Source of the DNA: Halobacteriovoraceae bacterium
GTDB taxonomy: Bacteria; Bdellovibrionota; Bacteriovoracia; Bacteriovoracales; Bacteriovoracaceae
Direction: 5' to 3'
Length of the DNA: 42,966 nt
Assembly (NCBI GenBank): GCA_018646195.1
Contig: JABGVH010000230.1
Location: 1 to 42,966, forward strand
The notes beneath the pieces are model-generated. The model ran no database searches. It saw nothing but the letters and a program-made list of their open reading frames with translations, and was not told where the DNA came from. Position numbers and translations under genes: made by a program. Below are positions 14,639-23,312 of the stretch, piece by piece (the stretch's first letter is position 1; each line of letters opens with the position of its first letter).

Positions 14639-15130
14639 ATGGAAACCACTAGTACAGAACACTTCAAAAATTTATTCTTAGACCTAAAAAAGAGTCAGCT
14701 AATGAGCGAACTCTCTCTTGAAAAAGAATTCGAGAGCTCCCAGAAAGGTGACGAGGTTGACCACGTCACTTTAGAGCGTGAGCAAGAGCTCCTATTGAAA
14801 TTGAAAGGACGTCAAAATTTTTTCCTTAAGAAAGTCGATTCAGCACTGGAGCGAATTGAAAATGGAAGTTTTGGTTGTTGTATCGAATGTGAGGATGATA
14901 TTGAGCTCTCCCGTTTATATGCCCGGCCTACTGCCAATCTTTGCATTGGCTGCAAAGAGGATCAGGAGAGAATTGAGACCCATATACCCTATCAAAAGAA
15001 ATCGCATACCTTAGGGAAAACTTTTAATAATAAAAATGTTGTAAAGCTACCTATAAAAGAAGAACTTCCGGGGGAAGGAATGGGAAGTGATGCAGTTCTT
15101 AAATTTAACCGCCAAAACATAAAGCACTAA
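14639..15130 (+). CDS. TraR/DksA-family C4 zinc-finger protein
   Basis: This 163-residue protein has an N-terminal helical region, then the DksA/TraR-type motif: ERIENGSFGCCIEC ... RLYARPTANLCIGC, with zinc ligands at Cys81, Cys84, Cys102 and Cys105. DksA-family proteins bind RNA polymerase through the secondary channel and modify its response to ppGpp or act alone. In place of the DksA coiled-coil tip Asp-x-x-Asp-Ala, the region here reads EFESSQKGDEVDHV, so it may be a different member of the family. The ATG at 14639 is chosen because AAGGAG lies 7 nt upstream; a TTG two codons earlier is too close to it. The Lys-rich C-terminal 55 residues are not part of the finger. A sigma-54-like promoter and a structured leader precede it. 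Confidence 0.8.
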   Translation: METTSTEHFKNLFLDLKKSQLMSELSLEKEFESSQKGDEVDHVTLEREQELLLKLKGRQNFFLKKVDSALERIENGSFGCCIECEDDIELSRLYARPTANLCIGCKEDQERIETHIPYQKKSHTLGKTFNNKNVVKLPIKEELPGEGMGSDAVLKFNRQNIKH

Positions 15131-15247
15131 AAATATTTTTAATTTTCATCTGCCGTCAACTGTTTGGGAACGCTCCCTTCATGGATGATCGGGTGCGGAC
15201 ACATGGATGTTCCACCACCGCATTGTTCTCGACCAGTGACAATCTCC
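15131..15247 (+). other. Gene-free stretch with hairpins between the TraR/DksA gene and its terminator
   Basis: The 117 nt after the stop codon hold a small hairpin GGGA-acgc-TCCC (15166-15177) and a longer one, TGCGG (15194-15198) with CCGCA (15218-15222), before the strong terminator at 15248. It is either a structured 3' UTR or a small RNA. No tRNA or known RNA family was recognised. A 34-codon frame from 15182 has no ribosome-binding site and runs through the terminator, so I do not call it. Confidence 0.3.
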
Positions 15248-15274
15248 AAAAACCCCTCGTCCTGAGGGGTTTTT
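15248..15274. terminator. Bidirectional intrinsic terminator
   Basis: AAAAACCCCTC-gtcct-GAGGGGTTTTT: a six-pair GC-rich stem flanked by A5 and T5. It serves the TraR/DksA transcript on the plus strand and the convergent lipoprotein gene ending at 15282 on the minus strand. Confidence 0.85.
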
Positions 15275-15281
15275 CGATTTT

Positions 15282-16463
15282 CTAATCATCAGTATCGTCT
15301 GGTTCTCGCTCCGATTCCGCTTTTCTTGAGGCCATTTGGGCCAACTCGAGAGCTACCTCTTGCATTATACTATTAAAGGGCTTTTCTTTAGTAATACCTT
15401 CAACCAACTTCGCAAAAATATATGAATTTTTTGCTTTGACTGCATTGCAGGTTTCCGGGGTACAGCTAGAAATTTTCATATTTGTTAAGATCTTTTTAAG
15501 GTTTTCATCAAAGTCGTGTTTAAAATTATTGGCCTTTAAAAAGTCGCGTGTCTTTAGTGACTCACCAACAAACTTAAGAACTTTCTCCTGCCTTACGGTA
15601 TTTATTTTGTGATATTTTGAGTCCCAAGAACCCATTACCATTTTTACTTTCTCGAGTTGCCCGGCAGTAGCTATATCTGAAACTTTAGCGAGCATCATCG
15701 TCGCCAGAAAATTTTGGCGCATATTTAAGAATAATGTCGCCTCCACCTGCCAAAAAATTACTTCACTTTCGGCATGAGTTAAGGCGTCTGTCGTGATGGT
15801 GGCGTTTTCTAAAGCTTCACTCTTTTGAAGTGCATCTTTTATGATAGAGAGAACAGATACTTTTTCAACTGTTTCGTCTTTGCTTAAGACGTCTTCTTGG
15901 AAAGGGTGAATTTCGTGCATGGCCACTGAAAGTGCCATTAAGGTAAGAACGTCATTATTCTCTTTTGCTTCTGCAGGAGTAAGGTCCTTTAATTCTATAT
16001 TTGAAAATAAACCAGCAGATTTTCTAAAAAATTCTTTTGCGGCATGGTGAATGAATTCCGATCTTGGTCGGCACTCTAGCTCAGCATTTCTCCATAATTG
16101 AAATTCAAAAGATTTAAAAAAGACTGCGGCGTGTACTAATTTTTCTTCAAATGATTCAACTTCCTTTAGCCGATTAAAATTCCTGTCGCGGGATTCCTGC
16201 GCCTCTTTAGATCGATTTTGGCAGAGAAGGTCAGCCGTCCCTTGATGCATCTCTTGCATTGTCGTGTTGGTCTGATCCATCTTAACAAGAGTCTGCTCCA
16301 TATTGCCGGCCATCTTTTCGGTGGTCGCTGACATGCCTTGGGTGGTTTCACTCATATTTTTGGTGGTTTTATTCATTTCGCTAGTGGTCTTTGGCATTTT
16401 AAGTGCTTCACAGGCACTTAAAGTGAGGACCATCACGGGAATGATGAAGGCCTTGAGTTTCAT
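15282..16463 (-). CDS. Lipoprotein with N-terminal MxxTTxx heptad repeats
   Basis: This 393-residue protein has a lipobox signal (MKLKAFIIPVMVLTLSAC). Just after the lipid Cys comes a repeat of period seven, M-x-x-T-T-x-x (MPKTTSE, MNKTTKN, MSETTQG, MSATTEK), which continues in degenerate form to about residue 75. Seven-residue spacing suggests a long helix or coiled coil standing off the membrane, possibly a trimeric or tubular stalk. Residues 90-390 are an unrecognised, mostly helical domain with a few Cys (ELECRPRSE, SSCTPETCNAV). AAAGGAG lies about 8 nt before the ATG. It shares the terminator at 15248-15274 with the TraR/DksA gene. Confidence 0.75.
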   Translation of the reverse strand: MKLKAFIIPVMVLTLSACEALKMPKTTSEMNKTTKNMSETTQGMSATTEKMAGNMEQTLVKMDQTNTTMQEMHQGTADLLCQNRSKEAQESRDRNFNRLKEVESFEEKLVHAAVFFKSFEFQLWRNAELECRPRSEFIHHAAKEFFRKSAGLFSNIELKDLTPAEAKENNDVLTLMALSVAMHEIHPFQEDVLSKDETVEKVSVLSIIKDALQKSEALENATITTDALTHAESEVIFWQVEATLFLNMRQNFLATMMLAKVSDIATAGQLEKVKMVMGSWDSKYHKINTVRQEKVLKFVGESLKTRDFLKANNFKHDFDENLKKILTNMKISSCTPETCNAVKAKNSYIFAKLVEGITKEKPFNSIMQEVALELAQMASRKAESEREPDDTDD

Positions 16464-16865
16464 AAAAGCTTCTCCTTTATATGGCTATTTCAAATGGTAA
16501 TTCACTGAATTTGGTAACTCTATAATGATAGTGATTTGTGAGGTTTGAAGGGTCTAAGTTGTAATAATTACGGCCACTGCCAGGATTCTAACAGGTAAAT
16601 GTTTCTCCTTTTTTCGGTAATTTAGGGGAATTAAAGTCTCTGAGAGCCCCTCCGATAGGGAGTATGAGTGTTTCGGGGAATGTTGTCTATCCTCGCGAAG
16701 AAAGTGATTGAGAGAAATTTATTAGGGCCCTGAAAAGGTAAATGAGATTCTGACCTCGGTCAACGACATTCATACTTTTCATACACCCATTGACCGACCG
16801 GGGTAAGAAAGGGGCCGGGTTCTCTTCTATGCTCAACTCGAAGAGAACCCAACTCCATTTTTTAA
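16464..16865. other. 400-bp gene-free region with several inverted repeats
   Basis: I see no credible coding frame here. The part near 16464-16560 should hold the promoter and leader of the lipoprotein gene. From 16620 to 16865 there are AGGGG/CCCCT (16624-16651) enclosing CTC-tga-GAG, TCGGTCAA/TTGACCGA (16756-16763 and 16790-16797), and GGGTTCTCTTC/GAAGAGAACCC (16817-16850). This density of paired segments suggests a structured RNA on one strand. I could not match it to tmRNA, RNase P, 6S or SRP RNA. Confidence 0.35.
16817..16850. terminator. Strong 11-bp hairpin after the subtilase gene
   Basis: GGGTTCTCTTC (16817-16827) pairs perfectly with GAAGAGAACCC (16840-16850) around a 12-nt loop. 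On the minus strand it lies just past the subtilase stop codon but lacks a clean U-run. On the plus strand six T follow after a 7-nt gap. It is probably a terminator or an mRNA 3'-end stabiliser. Confidence 0.45.
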
Positions 16866-19800
16866 TTAGAATTCAAAATTATTTTTTAATACTTCTGATT
16901 GCTTATCAACTTTAGTCTGAGTTTTTGTACCAGCATTTTGAGGGTAGTAGAGGACTAATTTTTCTTCCCCTTCGCCTTTGACCAGTTCAATATTCTTTTC
17001 TTCGCCGGCTTTAACTGTCACAATCTCAGGAATTTCTCCGAAACTCATCGCCTCTTCAGTGGGATGAATGGTCTTCCACTTGTTAAGCTTACCCAAAAAG
17101 TCGTCTGCTTCAATTGCTGCAGGATCTTCATTTAATACCGCTAGCTTAAAAGAGAGCTGACCTTTAACATTTTTCTGTAAGAGTGAAAGTTCTGCTTCAA
17201 TCACGCTAATAGTAGAATGATTGTAAAAATGCATATCCCCAGAACCTAGAATGGCCGCTTTGTAGTCTTGCTCTGGCTTTTTGCCTCCAACTTGGGAGTA
17301 GGTAGCGTAAGCACTTTCGTATTCAGCTCTCATTTTTCTTACCTTAGTCGCATCAAGTAGAAATGAATTAAAGTTTAATCCATTGCGATCTAAGCCACTG
17401 AGGTTTTGGTGAATAAGGCCAACTAGCTCTTGCTCAGCAACGCCATCTCCATTTGCATCTAGAAGTACGGAGACTTCACATCCTTGCCAATGTGTGACGG
17501 GGTTAAAAAGCTTAACTGCAAATTGTAGGAATTGCTTATCGGCTCCCTGAACGGATTTTTTAACGACTCTAAAACCAGCACTTTGGAGGTCGCAGGCACG
17601 TGAGCGAACTCTGGATACCATTCCAGCACCTGGCTTTCTTTGATCTTTCCCGAGAAGGTTAAAGATAAGCGCTTCACCGTTATTTTTACCATTATTTTTT
17701 AATTTCAGATCAACTGCTGAGCCTGGGGCGTCTTCGTTGCTTTCTGCGAAAATCTTAAATCCGGTACTTGCTATACTTGAAATTTTCTTTACGACTGCAA
17801 GAAAAGGAACTCTGGCGACTTCATTTTCCGTTCCACCTTCCAGTACCTGCAAAAGGCCGTCAATTTCAACGTACGATTCTTTATTGGCGGGTGCTTTTAA
17901 TAATAAATTTACCGTAAGGGTTTTTGATTCTCCCGCTTTAAGCTGAATTTTATCAACTCCTTGAACTTCGACTAGGTCTTTTTTAATACTCTTTAATGAG
18001 AGAGTTAAATCAGTTGCGGATATATTTTTTAAGGTAATTTTCTTCCTAACCATCTTCTTGGTCGCGATATTAAGATCGCCTAGTGACAGGCCACCAGGTA
18101 AGGCAATCACTTTAGTGTTTACCGCCTTTCCAACTTGAATTCTTCCTGCTCCCTGCATGGCAATCGGATAGTTTTTGCCTTCGGCATCATCCATACTTTT
18201 TGCGGTGTTCATGGCCAGGGCCTTTAATTCCTTAGTCGAAAGTTTAGGAAATTTTTGAACTAAAAGGGCCATCACTCCCGCCATATGGGGAGCGCTCATA
18301 GAGGTACCACTCATTTGAACTGCAGCATCACCTTTTCCCATCGCAGCTGAGATTATATTAAATCCAGGAGCTGCTATTTCAGGCTTTAGTCCACTATCGC
18401 CAAAACGAGGTCCTCTTGAAGAAAAACTTGTAAGCGTATCTATCAGTTCTTCTTTAACCATTTGGGCTTCTGTTTTAAAAGTAATGACTGTGTCACCAGC
18501 AGTCATGGCAGTTTTAAGTTGATTTCCAATTGCCTGTGTAATCATCACAGCAGGAAGTTCAACTTTGCCTTCTCCACCCATACGTATGGCAGCACCAGGA
18601 CGATTATTGGCGACTACGACTCCGATCGCACCAGCATTTTCCGCTCTAGTAAGTTTGTCTATAAAGGATACTGCTCCTCTATCAATCAATGCGACATTTC
18701 CCTTTACTGCAGCTTTTTGCTCATCGCTGAGGTCATTGGCAGCATCACCTATAAAGACTAATTTTCCGACCACTTCTGTTTCTGAAATTGGTTTTGAAAT
18801 ATTCCCTTCAACTAGTTCGGCGAGTAGAGGCTCATGAACATTGGGTAGGTTAAAAGCAACGGCACCAAAATTAACATTATGAGACATATCATCAACTGAG
18901 GCTCCAATTGAAAAGGCTTCATTGATGATACTGGGGGAGCCTACGATATTAACGTTATGGCCGGAGTTACCTGCCGAAGCCACCATGAAGGTACCACCAT
19001 CAACTAGATTTTTTACTGCTTCGTTATAGAGACTATGCATTTTCCCAAAGCCAGAACCAAGGGATAGGTTCACTACATCGAGCTGATCCTCTAGTTCACC
19101 ATCGGCATTTGGATCAGCGGCATATTCTAGACCTGCAATAATTACCATATCTCCAGTAGAACCCTTAGCACCGAATACCTTGATGGCGTGAAGAGTAGCA
19201 TCTGGCGCCACTCCATTGTAGGTCTTTATCCCATCGCCAATTCCGGCAACTGATCCAGCTACATGAGAACCATGACCACCTTCATCGATAGGATTATTAT
19301 CTGGAAGTGGGATATGTTGGGAAAAAATAGGGGAGGACGCATCGTAATTGGTTCCTACTAAATCAACACCACCTACTACTTTAGCGTTGGGATAACCCAG
19401 TAAAGCATCTTTACTAGGATCGATTGCTTCGTAGGCTTCTTTGGTTCCTACACCTCCAAGCATTTTATGGGTGTAGTCGATTCCTGTATCAAGAATCCCT
19501 ACTTTTATACCCTGACCTTTTATGCCTAAGGCATGGGCCTTATCGGCTCCAATAAAGGTGGTAGAGTTCGCTGCATTTAAGTCGGTATCAGCTTTTAAAA
19601 CCGACTCAGACCGAATGACCTCGGCCCTAGCAAAAGCTTGCTCTTTTTCCATGTAAGATATTCCAGTCATATTTTTAAACTGGCCTTCAAATTTCTTGGG
19701 AGCGAGAACTGCCAAAGCATTAAGTACTAACTTATATCTTCGAAGAACCTTTATCTCTTTAGAAAGGACCGTCAGCTTTGCAATCATTTCCTCTTGTTCT

Positions 19801-20045
19801 GCTTCAAGGTTTTTTGCCTCTTCCGGGTCAATAACCGTAACACCAGCATCATTAACTGAAGATGTGGTTAGCAGTGCAGGGGTTTCTAGTTTTAATATTG
19901 CAATAAAGCGTCCCTTTTCAGGATCGTTATTATTTTGAGGCCGATTGGAGAAAATATCAGAGCTTACAATTGCATCACCTGAATTATTTTTCGAACAAGA
20001 AACCAATAGGGTCAGTCCAATTGTAAGTAGTAAAATGAATTTCAT
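16866..20045 (-). CDS. Subtilisin-like serine protease (S8) lipoprotein with PA insert
   Basis: This 1059-residue protein begins with a lipobox (LLVSC, Cys17). Residues 45-140 look like an I9-type propeptide. The S8 triad is complete: Asp186 in VGILDTGID, His258 in EGGHGSHVAG, Ser582 in MSGTSMSAPHMAG, with the oxyanion Asn360 in ASAGNSG. A PA domain (about 405-530, KGNVALIDRGAVSF and AGAIGVVVANN) is inserted between His and Ser, as in the large secreted subtilases. Residues 660-1059 are beta-rich with no clear family and include ENNGKNNGEA-like repeats and a calcium-loop-like DANGDGVAEQ. It is an envelope- or surface-anchored peptidase, probably for digesting external protein. GGGGAGG lies 6 nt before the ATG. 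Confidence 0.93.
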   Translation of the reverse strand: MKFILLLTIGLTLLVSCSKNNSGDAIVSSDIFSNRPQNNNDPEKGRFIAILKLETPALLTTSSVNDAGVTVIDPEEAKNLEAEQEEMIAKLTVLSKEIKVLRRYKLVLNALAVLAPKKFEGQFKNMTGISYMEKEQAFARAEVIRSESVLKADTDLNAANSTTFIGADKAHALGIKGQGIKVGILDTGIDYTHKMLGGVGTKEAYEAIDPSKDALLGYPNAKVVGGVDLVGTNYDASSPIFSQHIPLPDNNPIDEGGHGSHVAGSVAGIGDGIKTYNGVAPDATLHAIKVFGAKGSTGDMVIIAGLEYAADPNADGELEDQLDVVNLSLGSGFGKMHSLYNEAVKNLVDGGTFMVASAGNSGHNVNIVGSPSIINEAFSIGASVDDMSHNVNFGAVAFNLPNVHEPLLAELVEGNISKPISETEVVGKLVFIGDAANDLSDEQKAAVKGNVALIDRGAVSFIDKLTRAENAGAIGVVVANNRPGAAIRMGGEGKVELPAVMITQAIGNQLKTAMTAGDTVITFKTEAQMVKEELIDTLTSFSSRGPRFGDSGLKPEIAAPGFNIISAAMGKGDAAVQMSGTSMSAPHMAGVMALLVQKFPKLSTKELKALAMNTAKSMDDAEGKNYPIAMQGAGRIQVGKAVNTKVIALPGGLSLGDLNIATKKMVRKKITLKNISATDLTLSLKSIKKDLVEVQGVDKIQLKAGESKTLTVNLLLKAPANKESYVEIDGLLQVLEGGTENEVARVPFLAVVKKISSIASTGFKIFAESNEDAPGSAVDLKLKNNGKNNGEALIFNLLGKDQRKPGAGMVSRVRSRACDLQSAGFRVVKKSVQGADKQFLQFAVKLFNPVTHWQGCEVSVLLDANGDGVAEQELVGLIHQNLSGLDRNGLNFNSFLLDATKVRKMRAEYESAYATYSQVGGKKPEQDYKAAILGSGDMHFYNHSTISVIEAELSLLQKNVKGQLSFKLAVLNEDPAAIEADDFLGKLNKWKTIHPTEEAMSFGEIPEIVTVKAGEEKNIELVKGEGEEKLVLYYPQNAGTKTQTKVDKQSEVLKNNFEF

Positions 20046-20213
20046 GTATATCCTCCCCAGGAAAAAGCTGATCTATGCAGACAATCTAACGTGTATTGAA
20101 TCGAGCGGGAGTGTCTTATAAAAGGTGATGAAAGCGAAGTAAATTCGGCTTATGGGTATTATTAACAGGAATAGAGGACCTAAAATCAAGTAGTAGACGC
20201 GTCGCACGATGGG

Positions 20214-21164
20214 TTAATTTCCCTCTTTGCCTGGTCTTAATAGCGTTATCAATTGCTGAGCGATTATTGCGTGTCCCTTCTCTCCCCATTCGTGACCGTC
20301 AGGAGAGTCAAAAGGACCAGCACCTTTGAAGTAACTATTGGCATCTAGTTTGGTAATTTTTTTATTTTTTAAAAAACTTGTTAAATTTTGGAAGTTCGAA
20401 AGATGTGGCCCATGATAAAGAAAGATCAGCTTGGTCTGATCGTCTTGCAGTTTCTTAACAAATAGTTTTAACAACTTAAGATGGTTAACTTGTTCAGCAT
20501 TAGGGCCATTTTCTCCAGAGGTTTTGGTGGCCTTGCTACTATGCAGGTAGGCGGTGATTTTCAAACGTAAGTATTGATAGCTTTGAAATTTGTAGAGAAT
20601 TTTTCTAAAAACTCTTGGAAACCATTTTATGAAAAAAGGAGGCTGCAGAATTAAAGGCTTAAATTGCTTATTTTCAATTGCGATGACCGGGAAATGTAAA
20701 TTATCAAGAGGGTCATTGCTGGCGTATTGAAGAATAATAGTTTTAGGTCTAAATTTTTTGCTATAGAGCAAGTACGCTTTTATTTGCTGGGTGATTCCCC
20801 ATCCGGGAGTGGAGAGATTTATGACCTCACTATTTGGGAAAATATTTCTCCTGACTATTGCACTATACTGCTTTCCTTCAGTTACTCCCTGACCAAATGA
20901 ATAGGAATCCCCTAGAACAAAAATGAAATTTTTATTCATTGTCCATTCTTGCCCTCGGAATCCTTGCGAATTGATATGGTAGGTATAATTAAATACTCCA
21001 TCCAGAGAATGTTCTAATAGAGAATTCTTTGGTGCGACGAAACCGAATTCTTTACTCCAGACTAGCTGTGGGCCTTTTACTTGTGGAGCAATGTAGCGAA
21101 CACCTAGCTCCAAAATGAATAGGGAGAGAAGGCTTGAAATTAATATTGTTGAAAGTAATCGCAT
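20214..21164 (-). CDS. SGNH/GDSL-family hydrolase with N-terminal membrane anchor
   Basis: This 316-residue protein has an N-terminal hydrophobic segment (residues 5-25) that is a signal or anchor. The SGNH blocks are FVLGDSYSFGQGV (catalytic Ser), NLSTPGWGITQQ (Gly), LQYASNDPLDN (Asn) and SPDGHEWGEKGH (Asp and His). Such proteins hydrolyse esters, often O-acetyl groups on polysaccharide or peptidoglycan, on the outer side of the inner membrane. The substrate is unknown. The ATG at 21164 lacks a ribosome-binding site; a CATAAT box (minus strand, 21176-21171) lies 6 nt before it. Confidence 0.8.
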   Translation of the reverse strand: MRLLSTILISSLLSLFILELGVRYIAPQVKGPQLVWSKEFGFVAPKNSLLEHSLDGVFNYTYHINSQGFRGQEWTMNKNFIFVLGDSYSFGQGVTEGKQYSAIVRRNIFPNSEVINLSTPGWGITQQIKAYLLYSKKFRPKTIILQYASNDPLDNLHFPVIAIENKQFKPLILQPPFFIKWFPRVFRKILYKFQSYQYLRLKITAYLHSSKATKTSGENGPNAEQVNHLKLLKLFVKKLQDDQTKLIFLYHGPHLSNFQNLTSFLKNKKITKLDANSYFKGAGPFDSPDGHEWGEKGHAIIAQQLITLLRPGKEGN

Positions 21165-21200
21165 GGGTTAATTATGGCCTTAGGATGCCAAATTTTCTAG

Positions 21201-21231
21201 AAAAAGCTACCCTTCGGCTGAAGGGTAGCTT
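21201..21231 (-). terminator. Intrinsic terminator of htpG
   Basis: On the minus strand AAGCTACCCTT-loop of six-AAGGGTAGCTT forms a perfect 11-bp stem, followed by a run of T (plus-strand A5 at 21201-21205). It lies 10 nt after the htpG stop and ahead of the SGNH gene. Confidence 0.85.
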
Positions 21232-21241
21232 GATATTTTTC

Positions 21242-23197
21242 TTAAAGGGCCAAACTTGTTAATTCTTGTATGAGGTCTTGAGTTCTCTGGACGAATTGAT
21301 CTTTCTCTTCATTCTTAAGTCCCTGGCTTGAAATTGCTGCTAGGTCCTCTACATGGTGAGCGATTTTCTCAACTAGTTGGTTATTCCCACCTTTCTCATG
21401 TATTTTCATGGCATTTTGAATGAGTGGATTTCCAGGATTAATAACAAGCGTTTTCTTGACCGGGAAACTTGCCGGTTGTCCCATACTCTGTGTCATACGG
21501 GCGAAACGTTTCATTTGCTCATCGACTTTAAAGTAGGCTGGGGCCTTGGCATTTTTTACTTTTTCTACTTCAACCGCTAAACCACCCTCCATTGGGAAGG
21601 CAGGCTTTTCTTCAGCTCCTTCTTCTTTGGCTTTTTCAGGGGCAAGGATAGAGACGAAGAGGTCTTTTATTTTGATGTCTTCTGGAGTTGTATTTTCAGT
21701 TCCCATTAAGTTTGAAAATTCAGAGTCAACAGAAACAAATTGAACTTTGTTTTCTTCTTTTCCTTGCATCTCTACATGCTGCATGAAATGCGGATCTATA
21801 TGTTCTTCGGTCTCAAAACTTGTCAGTCCAGCTTCGTGCAATTGACTGCGAAGACTGTAGTCCGATTTTCCGCTTTCAAAGTAGAGAACTTTTTCTCCCA
21901 TTTTCTCACGATATTCTGCGGGGATACTCTCTCTATATTCGGGGAGCGTCTGAAATTTATCAGCTCCGTTTTTAAAGATAACACGTTCTCTCATGGTCTC
22001 ATCAAATTTAGTATCAGAAACAATTCCGTATTTTACGAAAAGGCCAATATCTTGCCAGATACTTTCATATTTTTCGCGATCTTTTTTGAAGAGCGTTTTT
22101 AGGGCATCGGCTACTTTTTTAACGATGTAGCTATTAATTCTTCTGACATTTGGGTCGCCTTGCAGTGCTGAACGGCTGACGTTTAACGGAATGTCTGTAG
22201 AATCGATTGATCCTTTTAGTAGCGAAAGAAAGTCAGGAATAATATTTTTAACGTCGTCCGATACAAATACTTGCTTGCAGTACAAACGAATATTTCTTTC
22301 GTTCATAGGTTTTTGAGGATTTAGTTTCGGAAAGTAAAGGATCCCTTCAAGTGTAAAAGGATGGTCAATTTTTAGGTGGATCCAAAAGAGAGGATCTTGA
22401 TCCATAGGAAACTGTTTGCGATAAAATGCTTTATAGTCATCATCGGATAATTCTTTAGGATCTTTTCTCCAGATTGGAGTGGTATCATTAATAAGAGTAG
22501 GCTCAACCGGAGTCGCTTCTGCCGTTTCGTCCACACTTCCGTCTTCTTTAGTGGCCTTTACAGGGGCCTCTTCGCAATCAAGAACGTAAATAGCTGATGG
22601 CATATAGTCACAGAAATTTTTCAGGGTGTTAATTAGTTTCCACTTATCGAGAAATTCGATTCCATCTTCATTTGCATGAAGAGTTATCGAGGTTCCAACT
22701 TCCTTGCGGTCAGATTCTGAAAAAGTATATTCAGTATCTCCGTCACAGGTCCAACGTGTTGCAACTGAACCCTCTTCCATTGAAAGAGAATCAACTACGA
22801 CTTTTCCTGCCACCATGAAACTTGAATAAAAACCAAGACCAAATTTACCAATAACTTCATCAGCTTTTTGACCTTCTTTTTCCATTTTCTTAATAAACTC
22901 TTCTGCACCGGAAAAAGCTAATTGCGAAATATATTTCTCAACTTCTTCTTCAGTCATCCCTAGACCATTGTCACAAATGGTAATAGTTTTTTTGGTCTTG
23001 TTAAGTAGCACGTCTATTCGAGGCGTGGGAATTTCTTGATTTCTAGTTCGTGCCAAAGTGGCCCTTTTCGAAATGGCGTCAGTAGCATTGGCGACTAATT
23101 CTCTAAGAAATATATCGTGCTCAGAATAGAGCCATTTTTTTATGATTGGGAAAATGTCCCCGGTTTTTACTGAAATAGTGCCTTTTCGCTGGCCCAT
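21242..23197 (-). CDS. htpG: Molecular chaperone HtpG (bacterial Hsp90)
   Basis: This 651-residue protein begins MGQRKGTISVKTGDIFPII and has all the GHKL ATP-site blocks: LRELVANATDA (Asn), ICDNGLGMTEEE (Asp/Gly), IGKFGLGFYSSFMVA, and GTSITLH. Middle and C-terminal domains follow at normal length, with ATPase Arg in NVSRSALQ. The frame is open back to 23272, but the start at 23197 is chosen because AGGAG sits 6 nt upstream, it gives the family N terminus, and a heat-shock-like promoter lies inside the extra upstream frame. HtpG remodels client proteins with DnaK and is stress-induced in many bacteria. The highly acidic linker between the N and middle domains (about residues 225-245) is longer than in E. 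coli. Confidence 0.96.
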   Translation of the reverse strand: MGQRKGTISVKTGDIFPIIKKWLYSEHDIFLRELVANATDAISKRATLARTRNQEIPTPRIDVLLNKTKKTITICDNGLGMTEEEVEKYISQLAFSGAEEFIKKMEKEGQKADEVIGKFGLGFYSSFMVAGKVVVDSLSMEEGSVATRWTCDGDTEYTFSESDRKEVGTSITLHANEDGIEFLDKWKLINTLKNFCDYMPSAIYVLDCEEAPVKATKEDGSVDETAEATPVEPTLINDTTPIWRKDPKELSDDDYKAFYRKQFPMDQDPLFWIHLKIDHPFTLEGILYFPKLNPQKPMNERNIRLYCKQVFVSDDVKNIIPDFLSLLKGSIDSTDIPLNVSRSALQGDPNVRRINSYIVKKVADALKTLFKKDREKYESIWQDIGLFVKYGIVSDTKFDETMRERVIFKNGADKFQTLPEYRESIPAEYREKMGEKVLYFESGKSDYSLRSQLHEAGLTSFETEEHIDPHFMQHVEMQGKEENKVQFVSVDSEFSNLMGTENTTPEDIKIKDLFVSILAPEKAKEEGAEEKPAFPMEGGLAVEVEKVKNAKAPAYFKVDEQMKRFARMTQSMGQPASFPVKKTLVINPGNPLIQNAMKIHEKGGNNQLVEKIAHHVEDLAAISSQGLKNEEKDQFVQRTQDLIQELTSLAL

Positions 23198-23230
23198 GTT
23201 AAACTCCTGGTCTAAAGATTTTCTTTGCTC

Positions 23231-23260
23231 TAAGATGGGATAAATTGAACCAGTGTCAAG
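23231..23260 (-). promoter_or_regulatory. Sigma-32-like heat-shock promoter of htpG
   Basis: Read on the minus strand: CTTGACA (23260-23254), 14 nt, then CCCATCTTA (23239-23231). This closely fits the heat-shock sigma consensus CTTGAAA-N13..15-CCCATnT. The expected start of transcription is near 23224, leaving a leader of about 27 nt with a ribosome-binding site. Confidence 0.6.
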
Positions 23261-23312
23261 GTTAGGCACCACAATAAAGCTTCGCTCTGCAAAGCGTTAA
23301 GTGACTGATAAA

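Noticed and set aside
15182-15286. 34-codon frame running through the terminator
   Set aside because: No ribosome-binding site, and the last codons read through the terminator hairpin.
16464-16865. tmRNA, RNase P RNA, 6S RNA or SRP RNA in the gene-free region
   Set aside because: I looked for the hallmark segments of each (tRNA-like end, GAGGAAAGTC, closing stem/bubble, GGAAGG-AGCA) and found none.
21740-22102. Plus-strand frame of 120 codons inside htpG
   Set aside because: Shadow of htpG; no start context and no recognisable domain.
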